Source of the DNA: Prototheca cutis
Lineage: Eukaryota; Chlorophyta; Trebouxiophyceae; Chlorellales; Chlorellaceae
Assembly (NCBI GenBank): GCA_002897115.2
Contig: BCIH01000004.1
Location: 1,173,954 to 1,237,953, forward strand
Length of the DNA: 64,000 nt
Direction: 5' to 3'
The stretch's first letter is position 1. Each line of letters begins with the position of its first letter. The notes beneath the pieces are model-generated. The model was not told the origin of the DNA and did no database searches. It saw only the letters and a program-made list of their open reading frames with translations. Below, piece by piece: positions 12,801 to 24,439 of the stretch. The position numbers were made by a program, and so were the translations under genes.

Positions 12801-14092
12801 CGCTCCCCTCACGACTACCGCCGCCGCCGACGATTCCCAAAAGCGCGGCATCGAGGGCGGCCTTCCGTGCATCAAGAAACAGACGGAGAAGCTCCCCGCC
12901 GTCCAACGGCTTCAGCAGCGCGAGCGCGGCCAGCGTTTCGGCAACAGCTTGGGGCGTGCCCTCGGGTCCCGCCAGCCACGCTATTCCCCGGTCAGCCGTC
13001 TCGGCCCTCAGTTTGCGCACGGGGGGCCACTGGTGCTGAAGCAGCGGGAACTGGGCAGCCACGCCGCGCTTGCCCGTCAGCCCGCGGTGCACCTCAGCTG
13101 CAGCAAGAAATCGCCGTGCTGCGCCGAGGAAGTCGGCGCGTGCCAGAGAAGACCACACGCCCTCGGGTGTGTCCAGCAACAGCTTTACCTGCATCCCCGT
13201 CTCTGCCAACAATATGGGGTGGAGATTGGAGGCAGGGTGGGATGGGATCGGATCGGACAGTGGAACAGGACAGTCTCATTCACCGCCGCCAAGTCTCCAC
13301 TTGTGGACCTGGCCACGGGGACTCCAAAAACAACACTCCACTGCACCTATCACAATGGCATCCATCGCACACACAGAAACAAATTCCAGCTGAAAGGCAG
13401 CACCCAAACAAAAACCGCACCGTAGAGGCGGTCGGTGGCAGTGCGGCTTGGCTGCTCGGCGGCTGCCAGGTCCTCCGTGCTGCACCGCAGCGTCTTCATT
13501 TGCTCCTGGACCTCTCCGACCATGGCCAGAATCTGGCGGGCCGAATCATGGATGCCAATCACGGCGTCCGAGGTGGACAGCAGCTGCCTGTGTGTGTTTT
13601 GTGCGGGAGGTCACAAAGGGGATGGCACACAGTTGGTGAGTATGTGAGCACCGTCTTGTGATCCCTCCTTGATCGATGCCAGTGCGCCACCGCCCGAATA
13701 CTTTCCTGCCTGCAGCCTCCGCTCCAACATGGTCACACCAACTCACCCGAGCCGAGTCCATCCAGCCCTTGACCCCCACCCAGTCACGACATGCACATCA
13801 CCCGCACATCCATGGGCCTCATCCAAAGCACCTGTAAGAGTCTCCGACCAGGCGGCGCAGCTGCTGGCGTTTCTCTTCGATCTCATGCCGGGCCTGAACT
13901 TCCACCTGCAGGGGCCCAGAGGCAGAGGGGCTCAGCCCAGTACTGCAGCCAGGGGCAAGCGTCCCTCCATTGCGCCACACGAGCATCACCCCGGGGCATC
14001 CAACCCGCCAATGTACACAATACCTCGCGGATCTGGTCAATCGTCTTGGTCCGGAAGAGTTGTTCCACCTCCTCCTCCACCGCGCTCGCCAT
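9860..14092 (-). CDS. COG1: COG1, conserved oligomeric Golgi complex subunit 1
   Basis: Exons (complement) 14024-14092, 13832-13905, 13421-13587, 11351-13202 and 9860-11135 close in phase to 1145 residues. The N-terminus reads QLFRTKTIDQIREV, then ARHEIEEKRQQLRRLVGDSYR and a heptad-rich stretch (IGIHDSARQILAMVGEVQEQ). This is the COG1/ldlB signature, used to assemble the COG tethering complex on Golgi membranes. The middle and C-terminal parts are alanine-rich and weakly conserved, as is usual for COG1, with low-complexity loops. The end, LGDMSFGTGLFSSFTSG, resembles the C-terminal segment of plant COG1. Length is near that of Arabidopsis COG1 (about 1070). The assignment rests mainly on the first 100 residues. 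Confidence 0.82.
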
Positions 14093-14475
14093 GGGTCCCT
14101 CCCGAGCCAACGCGCCTAGACACGCTCTTTCAGGGCATCTCTCAGTGCAGTGCAAACCAACATACGCATGGCATGGACAATGCTGGTGCAGGCGATCTCA
14201 CGCTTCGTCCTCGGGCTGGGATATCCCGATCAAGGGGTCCGATCACTCCCCCCAGGATTGCGGTTCCACCGAAATTGGCTGCACCCCCGGGACCCGATCC
14301 TTGCAGGAGGAAGCAGTTGTCGATAGTGCCTGCCTGATCATTGGTGAAAAATATTCTCTAGGAATACCTTTGCACTCGATCAATTCTTTGCAAAGGCGCC
14401 TTGGCGGACGGGCGGCAGCAAACTCGGAGCGCCCTGGGGCGGAGTGATCCTGACCGCTAGTGGGCCTTCAGAGAG
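14093..14475. promoter_or_regulatory. Shared upstream region of COG1 and RPN10
   Basis: These 383 bp lie between the divergent starts of COG1 (-) and RPN10 (+). I see no coding potential and no recognisable core promoter motif. Confidence 0.45.
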
Positions 14476-16159
14476 ATGGTGAGCGAGTCCCCTGAGCTTG
14501 ATCCGTGGAGTTGATGGCGGCGATCCATGCCTGAGCATGTCTGACCATGGCCCATCTGCCCGTCCCGCAGGAGTCCACGGTGGTGTGCGTGGACAACAGC
14601 GAGTGGACGCGCAACGGGGACTATGCCCCCACCCGGTTCCTGGCGCAGGCCGATGCGGTGAACCTGCTGGCCGGGGCCAAGACCCAGCACCACCCCGAGA
14701 ACACGGTGGGGGTGATGAGCATGGCCGGGCGCAGTCCCCGGGTCTGGGTCACTCCCACTACGGAACTGGGCAAGGTTCTCAACGCCATGACCGAGATGGA
14801 GGTTGAGGGGGACGTGCACTTGGCCACTGCCGTGCAAATAGCACAGCTGGCACTCAAGCACAGGGAGAACAAGAACCAGAGGCAGCGGATCGTCATCTTC
14901 ATCGGCAGCCCCATCCAGGAAGACAAGGTCTGCTTTGTTGTGCGGGTGGTGGGGTCCAGCCGACGCCGCCTCAAGCATCATTCCCAGGCCAAAGAGAAGA
15001 ATGGACGCTCCACCTGTCTGCCTCTGCCGATCCGATATCGCAGGACACAATGGTGAAGATTGCCAAGAAGCTGAAGAAGAACAACGTGGCAGTCGACGTC
15101 GTTAGCTTTGGTTCTGGTACGCCTGGTTGGCCTGTGTGAAGGGGGGGATGCCCGGGGGGGGGGGGGGGGGGGGGGGCTGGGGGAAGGGCAAGCAGCTACA
15201 AGCTTGTGCCTGCACCATAACCTCCTGCTCATACTAGCACACACACCAGCGAAAATCATCGTCATCTCACAATAAAATCCTCCAAACAGAAAGCGAGAAT
15301 GTGGAAAAGCTGGAGGCTTTCCAGGCCGCGGTGAACAGCAACGGCAACAGTCACTTGGTCACCGTGCCCGCCGGGACCATCCTGTCAGACATGTTGTTTG
15401 CTACACCCATTTTCATGGAAGAGGGCGCCGCCGACGAGCAGGGTGGTGGCGGCGCGGCCCCACGCAGTACGTTGTTGCCAGACATTGTGATGTGCCGTTT
15501 TTGTGTCTCCATGTGTGCTGGCGGGGTGAGGGTGAGGGGTTGCGTGCAGGACGCGTCGTGCATGGTGCGTGCAGTGCATTTTTCCGGAAATGCAGCCTTC
15601 AATCCTGCCTGTCACGACAAACGACTGAGGCACCCACTGTTTCTTGCGGTCACATGCAAATGCAGGCAACATCGTGGACGGCTTCGACTATGGCGAGCTG
15701 GGCGTGGACCCGACGCTGGACCCCGAGCTTGCGCTTGCGCTGCGGGTGTCGATGGAGGAGGAGCGTGCGCGCCAGGCGGCGGCTGCGGCGGCTGAGGCGG
15801 GCGGGGCGGATGCAGGTGAGGGCTCTGCAGCGGCGGCGACGCCTGCTCCTGTTTCCGCACCGCCAGCTGGCGCATCCTCGATGGACGCGGGAGACATGGA
15901 CGAAGACGCGCTGCTGCAGGAGGCGCTGGCCCTGTCGATGCAGAGCGACTTGGCGACGCCCGCAGTCGCCGCCCCAGTGCCGGGGCCCACGCCGGCCGCA
16001 CCGGCCAAGGCCCCCGAGCAGCCAGCTGCCGACACCACCTCTGTCGAGGCAGCCATGGATGAGGCCGATGAGGACATGGACCCAGAACTGGCCCTGGCCC
16101 TGCAGATGTCATTGGCAGAGGACCAGCCCGACGCACCAAAGGAGGGCGAAGATACGTAG
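14476..16159 (+). CDS. RPN10: RPN10, 26S proteasome ubiquitin receptor
   Basis: A vWA domain starts with STVVCVDNSEWTRNGDYAPT. Three ubiquitin-interacting motifs follow: ELALALRVSMEEE, LLQEALALSMQSD and ELALALQMSLAED. Exons after the start are 14571-14927, 15044-15116, 15290-15466 and 15666-16159; phases close. RPN10 sits in the 19S lid/base and binds polyubiquitin. Two starts are possible. An ATG at 14476-14478 followed at once by a GTGAGC donor and joined to 14571 gives a protein beginning M-E-S-T-V-V, the usual family N-terminus (about 367 residues). An unspliced ATG at 14547 gives eight different N-terminal residues. I prefer the first because it matches the family length exactly. The intron at 15117-15289 holds a 23-G tract. 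Confidence 0.92.
15154..15176 (+). repeat. Poly-G tract in RPN10 intron
   Basis: About 23 consecutive G residues lie on the sense strand of the RPN10 intron between 15117 and 15289. The transcript would carry a G-run able to form a quadruplex. Run length may be inexact in the assembly. Confidence 0.9.
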
Positions 16160-17382
16160 GCCGGCAACTGCTCTCGGCAGAAGCCCTGCTGATCGCTCGG
16201 CAGAGTCAAGGACCCGTCCAGGCCCCTCGCTGCTCCACAACTCATGTGATGCTACTCTTGCCGTGCATGATCCACCCACCCACCCATGGAAAGGCTCCTC
16301 TGGTGGGCGCTGGTGTTACAGGAATGTCATGCAAGGCCTCTACAGGCCACATGTATGTGCTACAGGCAGGGTGCGTTGGTTGGAAGAAAGGGGATGGTGG
16401 CGTTTGGGATTTGAGAAACGAATGCAGGCTCGAGTCCACGCAGGCGACCAGGGCCGGGATCTGCATGACGGCCTGCCGAGATCAGATCGCGTGTCGGCAG
16501 GGCCAGGGAACAGCAGCTGGTACAGGGACGGGTGTGGCAGCGGCTAGGGGTACAGGACAAAACTTGGGCGCGATGACGGGGCCGCACCTCCCGCGGCTGC
16601 AGGGAACATGGCTGTCGCCCGCAGCTGCAGGGACGATGTGCGCGCAGGGAAACGAAATGCATGCAGGGCAGGGAGGGATTTGTTGCGCATGTCAGGAGTC
16701 CAGACCCCTGGTGAAGAGGCCGGCCGGCGTTCCGGGCAGACACTCGGCCGATGGATACTACGAATAAAAGGGCCGTGGATGGTTTCAATGCCAAGTCAGG
16801 AGAGCACGTGGGATCTGAGTGGTGGTACAAGGCGCTGATTGAGGTGGGAGAAAGGGAAAAAAATGGCATGGGCGTGGGGGGTGTCTGGGTTCCCAGCTGT
16901 TGCAACAGAGGCAAGAGGGGGAGCCCCCCCACGTGAAGGCATGTGCAGGCAGTGCAAAGGACGTAATCACTTTGGGCCACTACGACTACAGGCCGCAGGG
17001 ATGTCGGCGGAACATACATCAAGGGCACAGAGGCTACGGGGTGCGGTCATGCGACTTGGAGGGGTGGGGTGGGGGAGGGATCATCCACGGCCCAGTTTGC
17101 TCCTGAGGAGACCCCGTCACTGGCAGGGGAACTGCCAAGCACCTGCCGGGTGTATCCACCCAGACGGAGGCCCATCAACCCCAGAGGGAGGAGGCATCGC
17201 GAATGCCGGGAAAGACCGCGCGGCTATCATACATGGGTTCTCTGTCGGTGTGGAAGGAACAAGAAGCATCGTACGAAGGATAACAGCAGCTGCCTGCTGG
17301 CTGGATCGAGTGGTCGTGCTGCCGCCGGAGCCCCTTAACCATGGCACGAGGCGACCAGCGAGCAGCAGACCTCGCAGTGACA
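16160..17382. other. Long convergent intergenic region
   Basis: No gene is recognised between the RPN10 stop and the stop of the unknown minus-strand gene. Open frames on both strands are short, repetitive in composition and match no family I know. The 3' UTRs of both neighbours probably occupy part of it. Confidence 0.5.
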
Positions 17383-19168
17383 TCATGCGGCAAAGAGACG
17401 GACCTCAGGCCTGCCAGGCCCACCCCCCCCCACCGCGGCGCCGCCACCGGCCGTTGTGCCTACTACCAAGGAAAAACCAGGCAGGTCTGCCGTCGGCACG
17501 CCGGTCCCAGCGGCCAGGGACTTGATCTCCCAGGGGGCCATGCCCAGCGACGGCACCTGCACCGTGCAGGCTGCCAGTCCAGCGCAGGCCCCGGCCGCCG
17601 GCGAGGGTGCCCTCACGGCGACAGCACGCGGCGCTTCGGTGATCACCCTGCCGGTCAGCGGCGGCTGTCCTCCAGTCACCGACGATGCCGACGATGGAGG
17701 CCCAACCAGTGCCCCCGACTCGAGCAGCGCCCGGAGCTGCTGGACAACTTCTGGCGGCCACCGACCGGCCGGGGCCTGGACTGGCGGCGCCGCCGCGGGG
17801 CAGCCGGCACGTGGCGACGAGGCCGGCAGCGCACCGACGTCGATGCCACCACAGGGCATGCGCTCGAGCGTCGGTGTTGCGCCACGCCTGCTCACCACAA
17901 GTTGAGGTGTGGTGCGGCCTTCCGACTTTACCACCACTACTTGTGGCATGGCCTGGTCGACGATGCAGGTATGAACCTGGTGGGTCGCGGTGGGCAGAGC
18001 GCCAGGCGCCCCGATGCACAGCCCGGGCCCAGCAGGTGCAGCGGCGGTGGCACATGGAGTAGTGGCATCGCCGGAGCAAGGCGCAGCAGCGACCGCGTCT
18101 TCCGATGCAGCGGCAGTCGCGTGGCCTGAGGAAGCAGCAGCCACAGCTGCAGCATCCGGGAGCGACGACTCTCCCGCAATGATCCGCCCCGAAGCTTCGT
18201 CAGGCCTGTCGTTTGCCCGGATCCATCCGAGGGATGACGAATCTGAGCCGCTGTCGTTTGATCCCCTTCGGCCCAAGAGTTCTTGGGCGATGGTGAGCTT
18301 GGATTCCCGCAGGCCGGCCGCCAGGGCTGCTGCCTCTTCCCTGTCCATTAACGATGCTGGCCGGGACCCGGTCCCAGTGCTGGGCGACCGCCGCGCACCA
18401 TAATCCCACTCTGCAGCACAGGCCACCGCCTCTGACAGCGCCAGAAGAGCGACTGCTGCGTCTTCTGCCGACATCACCGCCGCGGTAGCACTGGCACCCG
18501 ACGATCGTCGCTTCTTGGGGCGCTGTGCTGCAGCCCCAGTGCCACCAGAAAGACGTCTCTGGACTCCTGGGGCACGAGATTCGATGCCAATGGCTGCAAA
18601 TGGTGGAGTTCGGCCATCATGAGTGTGTGTGTGTGGGGGGGGGGGGGGGGGGGGGGTGTTGAAAAAGCCCAGGGAACTGGAGGAAGGCATTGCCGATGTC
18701 AGTGTGTGGCACTGGGCTGCCAAGCAGCAGGCCTTCACTGTCGGCGGCACAACAGACCACAGCATCGCCCCATTTCGTGAAAGCTACACCCACGAGTCAC
18801 ATCCAGGTACTCCACAGAGATGCGAGTAATTCTAACCAAGCCAACACACGTGGCTCACCTTCGCTCAGCTTGCGCCGCAGCCAATTGTTGTTGTTGCTAA
18901 AGGTGCGGGTGCCATAGACCAGCCGGAACATGTTCTGAAGGTCCCTCTGACTCATGTGCTTGATGGCCCGCGCAGCCTCAGCCACAGTGGACACCCTGAA
19001 GTGCCGGAGCGCACTCGCGCCGGAGCTCTCGGTCGGCAGCTGGTGCCGGAGGAGATGGTGGTGCGGTGCGGAGGCGTCCTGGCTTCCGCCGGACGAGCCC
19101 CGCTTCCATGAGGCCTGTTTCGCGCTCATGATTTGTGGTACATTCAGTGCAAAGAGGTCTAATGACAT
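17383..19168 (-). CDS. Unknown nuclear-type protein with an N-terminal WLRRKL motif
   Basis: Two exons (complement), 18859-19168 and 17383-18593, close in phase to 506 residues; an internal ATG at 19129 is an alternative start. The only conserved-looking block is in exon 1: MSQRDLQNMFRLVYGTRT, then SNNNNWLRRKLSEG. This short helix-rich motif resembles ones I associate with plant and algal nuclear proteins, but I cannot name the family. Exon 2 begins with a basic cluster (RPKKRRSS) that could be a nuclear localisation signal. The rest is low-complexity Ala/Gly/Ser/Pro. Residues such as AEDAAVALLALSEAVA suggest a short amphipathic helix. The intron carries a 22-base tract that is poly-C in the transcript, about 40 nt before the acceptor. 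Function is unknown. Confidence 0.6.
18635..18656 (+). repeat. Poly-G tract (poly-C in transcript) before a splice acceptor
   Basis: About 22 G residues follow a short GT repeat. In the minus-strand gene they form poly-C about 40 nt upstream of the acceptor at 18594, where a polypyrimidine tract would be expected. Confidence 0.85.
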
Positions 19169-21171
19169 GCAATTCCCAGCTGATCGACCACCTCCAGGAG
19201 CCTGCGCGGCGAGGGGCAGGGTGACGCGCTGATCAGACGCGGTCCCGGCGGCCGGGGTTCGTTCCCAACGGACATGGGTGGGTCTCGGGTGCAAGCGGGA
19301 CATGGGGTCCCATGTCGGCGTTCCGGGGACAGCAGCAAACGTCGAAACGACACCGACCAAGGTTTATGACACAACAGCATCCAAAATCATGCATGAGATA
19401 CAGGCGGTGCAGATCTGGGCCTTTCGAAGTCGAGCAAGGGCCCCCGAAAGTCATGGATGTTACCCCACCGAGGCTGTCGAAACTCGGCGAGGAAGCGCCT
19501 CCCCACCCAAAATCATACATGATTAACCCAAAGAAATAAGTACACCCCAATTCATGACCAGTCTTAAGCCTAGGCTCCCACAACCGGCCACCCGAGACCG
19601 TGCACCAGCTGGGTGGGCATGCCGAAAGCTCCCACACACCTACCTGGGCAAGGAGCGCCCTCTAAACTACTGAGAGTGCCGAGCAAACTGTCCAGCGACC
19701 TCGCCTCCCGAGATCACGCGTGCTTGGGCGAACGCGCTCAGGAAGTCTTTGACCCGATTCAAATATTCGGGGAGAGGGCGAAACCAACGCAACGCGTTGC
19801 GAGCTTCACGGGAGCCAGGGTACCCTATTTGGGTATTTTCATCGTCTTTTGTGTTCTTTCGCACGACATGGGGCCTTGTTGCGCTTCCCATCTTGCTCCG
19901 CGGTCGGGGGAAGACCACCCAGGATGGGGTCGGTCCGGGCCGGGGTCAAATGCAAGGATACGTTCCGCACCGGTGTATGAGTGTCTGGCAAGGTCTTGCG
20001 GGGCCTCCTGCGCCCATTAACCTCGCCTGCTGCACGACAATTTTTATCCCAAAGCACTGACACAATGGGTGGGTACTCGTTGGAAGGAGGTGGGCGTTCC
20101 TCCACGCAGTTTGTCTCCGAAGCACCCCACAGCGCGGTACACGGGATCGGGACCTTTGAACAGCGGAGATATGGATTTGAAACGCCCCTTCCTCTCAGAA
20201 GTATGCATATTAAGATATCATAGGGGATTGGACATGAGAGGGAGCATCTTCTATTTGCTATGGAAGTGGTTTCCCGAAACCCCCTACTGGCCCATGCGGA
20301 TGACAACGGGCGTGACAGGTGCCGACTGGTGTCCTGTCTGGAGCCCTCTGTCAACCCTCCATCTCGGCTATTCCCTTAGGGGAGCTCGTGTTCTTCTCCC
20401 TGCATTATTATTACATTGGTGCATTGACAATCCACGGCAGGGCACGTATGATCAGGGAGTTGCAGGCAGGTCAGTCTGCCTGTGAACTTGCGCTGTCAGG
20501 AGCATGGAGTACCTGGCACCGCCGAGGTTTTGCCCAGACTGTTGCCCTGGCACTCTTCTTGGGGTTGACATCCAGTCAAGGATTGTGCATCGTCGACCTG
20601 GCACTGATATTGCTGTGGGACCTCCTGAAGTAGCAACAATACTGTTAACAATTGAACTGCCAAACCACAGCAAATGGTCTGGCCTGGATCCGATGTCATG
20701 CCATTGTCTCTAACGCTGGTAGAAACCCCTGGCATTCATTAGCCGTACCGCCGCGGGTTTTGGCTTCCTGTCTGGAGCCCCTGGCGAGTTCTGCACTGTG
20801 AAATGTGTCGAGCGTCACCCATTAATTGCATGCCAAGTCTGACATGCTTTCTTGCATACCTGCAGGAACAGCTACCAAAATCTGGCGCTTTGGTCAAGAT
20901 TGGACAGTAGTCTGAGTGATCTTCATGCCACACGCTGGACGGCGCCTTGCTCATGTCACAGGGCGCAAATCCCCCACTTCAGTGGCAACACGCTGTTCCC
21001 GTGTGGGGTGCACGCTTTGGCCTTGCCACACACTGTCTAGCGGATTCCAATCGGCACTGCAATGCAATGCCTGGGTATTCACAACGGCTTTGCAATGATG
21101 CCATGATCAAAAGCCGAGCAGGCAGTTTCCTGCCAAACAGATTCGGTTCCCGTGCATGGTCACGTCATGTC
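19169..21171. other. 2-kb region without a recognised gene
   Basis: This stretch lies upstream of the WLRRKL gene and downstream of the BRCT gene. Base composition is more even than in the flanking genes. Translations in six frames show no recognisable domain; the longest open frame (20319-20633, +) looks spurious. A near-repeat CCAAAATCATNCATGA occurs at about 19381 and 19507. It could be a decayed transposable element or long UTR/promoter sequence. Confidence 0.45.
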
Positions 21172-24100
21172 TTAACACTGCCGTCTGTGAATGGCGGCGG
21201 CCAGCTGGCTTGAGAGTTCCATGTCGCCTGGCAGCCAGCTGCGAATGTCTGAACCGGGGTCAAGGAGCCAGGCGACGATGACGTCGGGGGCCACAGCAGG
21301 CGGCCCTCCCCGGTGTGTTTGGGAGCCGTTGTGGCTGATAGACAGATCAGCCCGGACGGCGTGGACCCCAGTGGCAACCTCCCCGCCCCCAGCAACGATA
21401 ATCCGCCTGCACGCAGGGTGGAGGGGGTGCTCAGCAACGTCCGTCCGGATCAATATCGTGGATGCATGGCCTGCACAAGATTCGCAGCTACAAGCACACA
21501 CAGTGCACGAAAGCCAGCAAGCCTCCGCACCTGAGGTCTTCCCTGCTGGGGCCAGGCCTCTGCAACCTGCCAATGGCCACCTGCATCCATCCATGGATGA
21601 GTCATCTGTCTAACCAGTCAAAACACCCAACTGTTCAGTGTGCATGTAAGGTAGCAGCCACAGCCAGCCATCAACCATCAGACCTTGAGCCCATGAAAGG
21701 GCCCGACGCCGTCTTCCTGCCGTCGTTTCCTCCACCATGCACTGCCGCCCTGGCCCCGGCCCTCGCCACTGAGTTCGTGGGGCTCCTGCGGCAGGAACTC
21801 GGCGCACAGGGACGAGGTCGGCCACCCGCACGAGGGCAGAAAGTGCCGCAGAGCTCATGGGCATGGACACTGCACATCGAGCAAACCACTAGAGCCCCCA
21901 AAACGCTCGACCTTCTCCCTCCCACTAGCAACTACTCCTAAAACGAACCCTAAGACCACCCACCGGGTCGACGCAGCGGCGGCTGGCGGCACAGGCCTGC
22001 ACCCAATCGGGCCCCACGACCCAGTTTCCGGCAGCCAGTCCGGCCAGCACCTTGGCAGTTCGGAGCAGGGAGGGGGCCACAACGTGTGTGACCCTGGGAT
22101 TCCAGCAGTGCGTCGTGTTGCCCGGGAAGCAAGGCACCTGCGGGGAATGATGGTGGCACGGTACGGTTGCATGGCGACACCATCGAGCCAAAGCACTCCC
22201 CATCTCACCACGTTTCTCAACCGACGAACAACCGACCGATCAGCCTACACCTTGATGACGTCCAGAAGTTTGACCAACCGCCGCTGCTCTGCAGAATGAA
22301 ACCCGCTCAGTGCCACGCAGGGCACAGCAGCGTCTGGAGCCTCCCATGCTCCCCTGTCGCCGCCAACAGCAGCCGCCGTGGCCAGGGTCTTGGATGGCCG
22401 GCCGCGCCCTGTTGCAGGAAACTTTTCCACGGCTGGGGCAAGTGATTCTTGTTGCGCTCGGGATGCTTCTGGCGCTGCCGCAAAAGTGATGGCAGGTTCT
22501 AAACACACAGGCGGCTCTCTCGAATCGAGTGCTGCCCGGTCGGCTTCTGCAGGGGCGGGCGCTCGCCTGGTCTGCCTTTTCTTTGCGGCTGCGCCTGCGT
22601 CGGCGGCAGTGGCATCCGCACCACGGTCGCTGCCTCTCCGCCGCTGTCTTTTGGCACCCGTTGCATTGTTGACCGTCCTAGGGTTGCCGTCTTCCGTCCT
22701 TGCAGCAGCAGCAGCAGCAGGCGCAATTTGCTGTGCGGGTTCCTGGGCCTCCTCTTCCACTGATGCCGCTGCTGCCCTTGCACCGGTTCGGTGCCTCTTT
22801 GACTGGGCTGGAGCAGCTTCTGCTGCTGCAGAGGCATCAGGCTCCACGTCATGCTCGGGGGGCAACTGACTGAACAGTTGCGCTCGGTTGGGCCCCGCCT
22901 GCTTCCGGCCTCTGCTGGCGCCCGTCGGTTTTGCCGCGCCCCCTCCCACCCGACGATTTGCAGACATCTCTGCTAGCGGCTCCGCATCGGTCTCACATTG
23001 GTCTGCTGCTGCCGCAGGGGCTTCAATGCCTTGCGGGGCACTGTCGTCGGCAGGGGCTGCAGCAGCAGGCTCTGATTCTGCGACACCATGGGCCGCTGGC
23101 GCAGCGTCGTTACTGGCTGCCTCAAGAGGCAGCACCACATTGATTTGGCTCCCATCAACGCTCGGGGACTGTGGAACCTCATCCCCACTCTCGGGCTCAA
23201 CTGCAGGCTCTGCAGCCCCTGCGTCAGCTTCCGGGGACCTGCGCTCGGCCAGCCCCGCCCCCGCTGGGGCATCTATCTCTCCGGCCATCCCCTCGTCAAC
23301 GGGAGGAAGCATGGATCCTGGGCTGCCTGCCGACGTTCGTCGGGCAGCGGCGGCACTGGCACCCTGGGAGCACAGGTCGAAATCCAGCACTCGAGCTGCT
23401 GGCTGTGAGGGCACACCTGATCCTGCATTTCCGGAGACGACTGCCTGTGCGCTCGCCAAATCAGGGGCCGGAACCCCGGCATTCAAAACAGCAGGTGCGC
23501 CTGTCTCTGTCCGGCTCCTCCCTGCTCCGACAGCCGAGCCGTCACCCGAAAGCACACTCACCCCCTCTCCATCTCGTCTGCAGTCGTCGCCTTGCCCAGG
23601 ATGATGGCCCCCGTCTTCACTCTCCGACCCAGCGCCAGCATGCTTCGAGGAGCCCAAGCGCGAAGGTTCCGGCTGTGACATGCCCTCAGGTGGTGGTCTG
23701 CTGGCAGGCACAACGCCGTCAGTAACACGCCGTGGCACTTGAAACCGACTGACCTGACTCCCTGCGGGCATGCTCAGGCGGGGTGATCGCTGGGGCAGTC
23801 GTCGCCCGCTGCCAGACGGCAGTTGAGCGGGCCCAGGCATGGACCCCTGGTCAGTTCTATCACGGCCATCCACTCGGGCCCAGCCACCCTCACGCTGGGC
23901 CAAGGCACCCACGCCACGACCCGGCAGCGATCCCGCAGAGGACCCCAAAGCCTGGCCAGTCATGTCGTCTGCCTCGTCCTCAGAGTCGGGCACCATGCTG
24001 TCTGCCTGCGTTCCGGGCCCCAACTCCTGAAGGATTTCCAGCACCGTTGCATCCTTGTCCCCTTCGTGCACATTGTCTGTGGTGCCGATTGTATGCTTGG

Positions 24101-24205
24101 TGAGCATGGCATGGGAATTCGTGGCTGCCATTGAGCTTGTCGTCTCAGGCAATGCGTCACCAAAGTTGCTGCTCTAGGCATTCTTCTCACGACAGAACAT
24201 CACAT

Positions 24206-24239
<34 letters not shown>

Positions 24240-24366
24240 TGATCCTCACCGCTTTGAATTCGTCGGAGATGTCGAGCTTGTGGGGGTCAAAGAGCAAGAG
24301 GANGAGGCCCAGCAGGAACCGAGGCGCGCGGGCGGTCGAGTGGAGGAGGGGAGGGAGCTCTGGAAG

Positions 24367-24402
<36 letters not shown>

Positions 24403-24405
24403 ACC

Positions 24406-24439
<34 letters not shown>

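Noticed and set aside
9860..14092. Many long plus-strand open frames opposite COG1, the chromatin gene and SEC24
   Set aside because: They mirror GC-rich third positions of true minus-strand exons and show no conserved motif.
20319..20633. Hydrophobic open frame in the 2-kb gap
   Set aside because: Length is within chance expectation, there is no known motif, and no splice-linked neighbour extends it.
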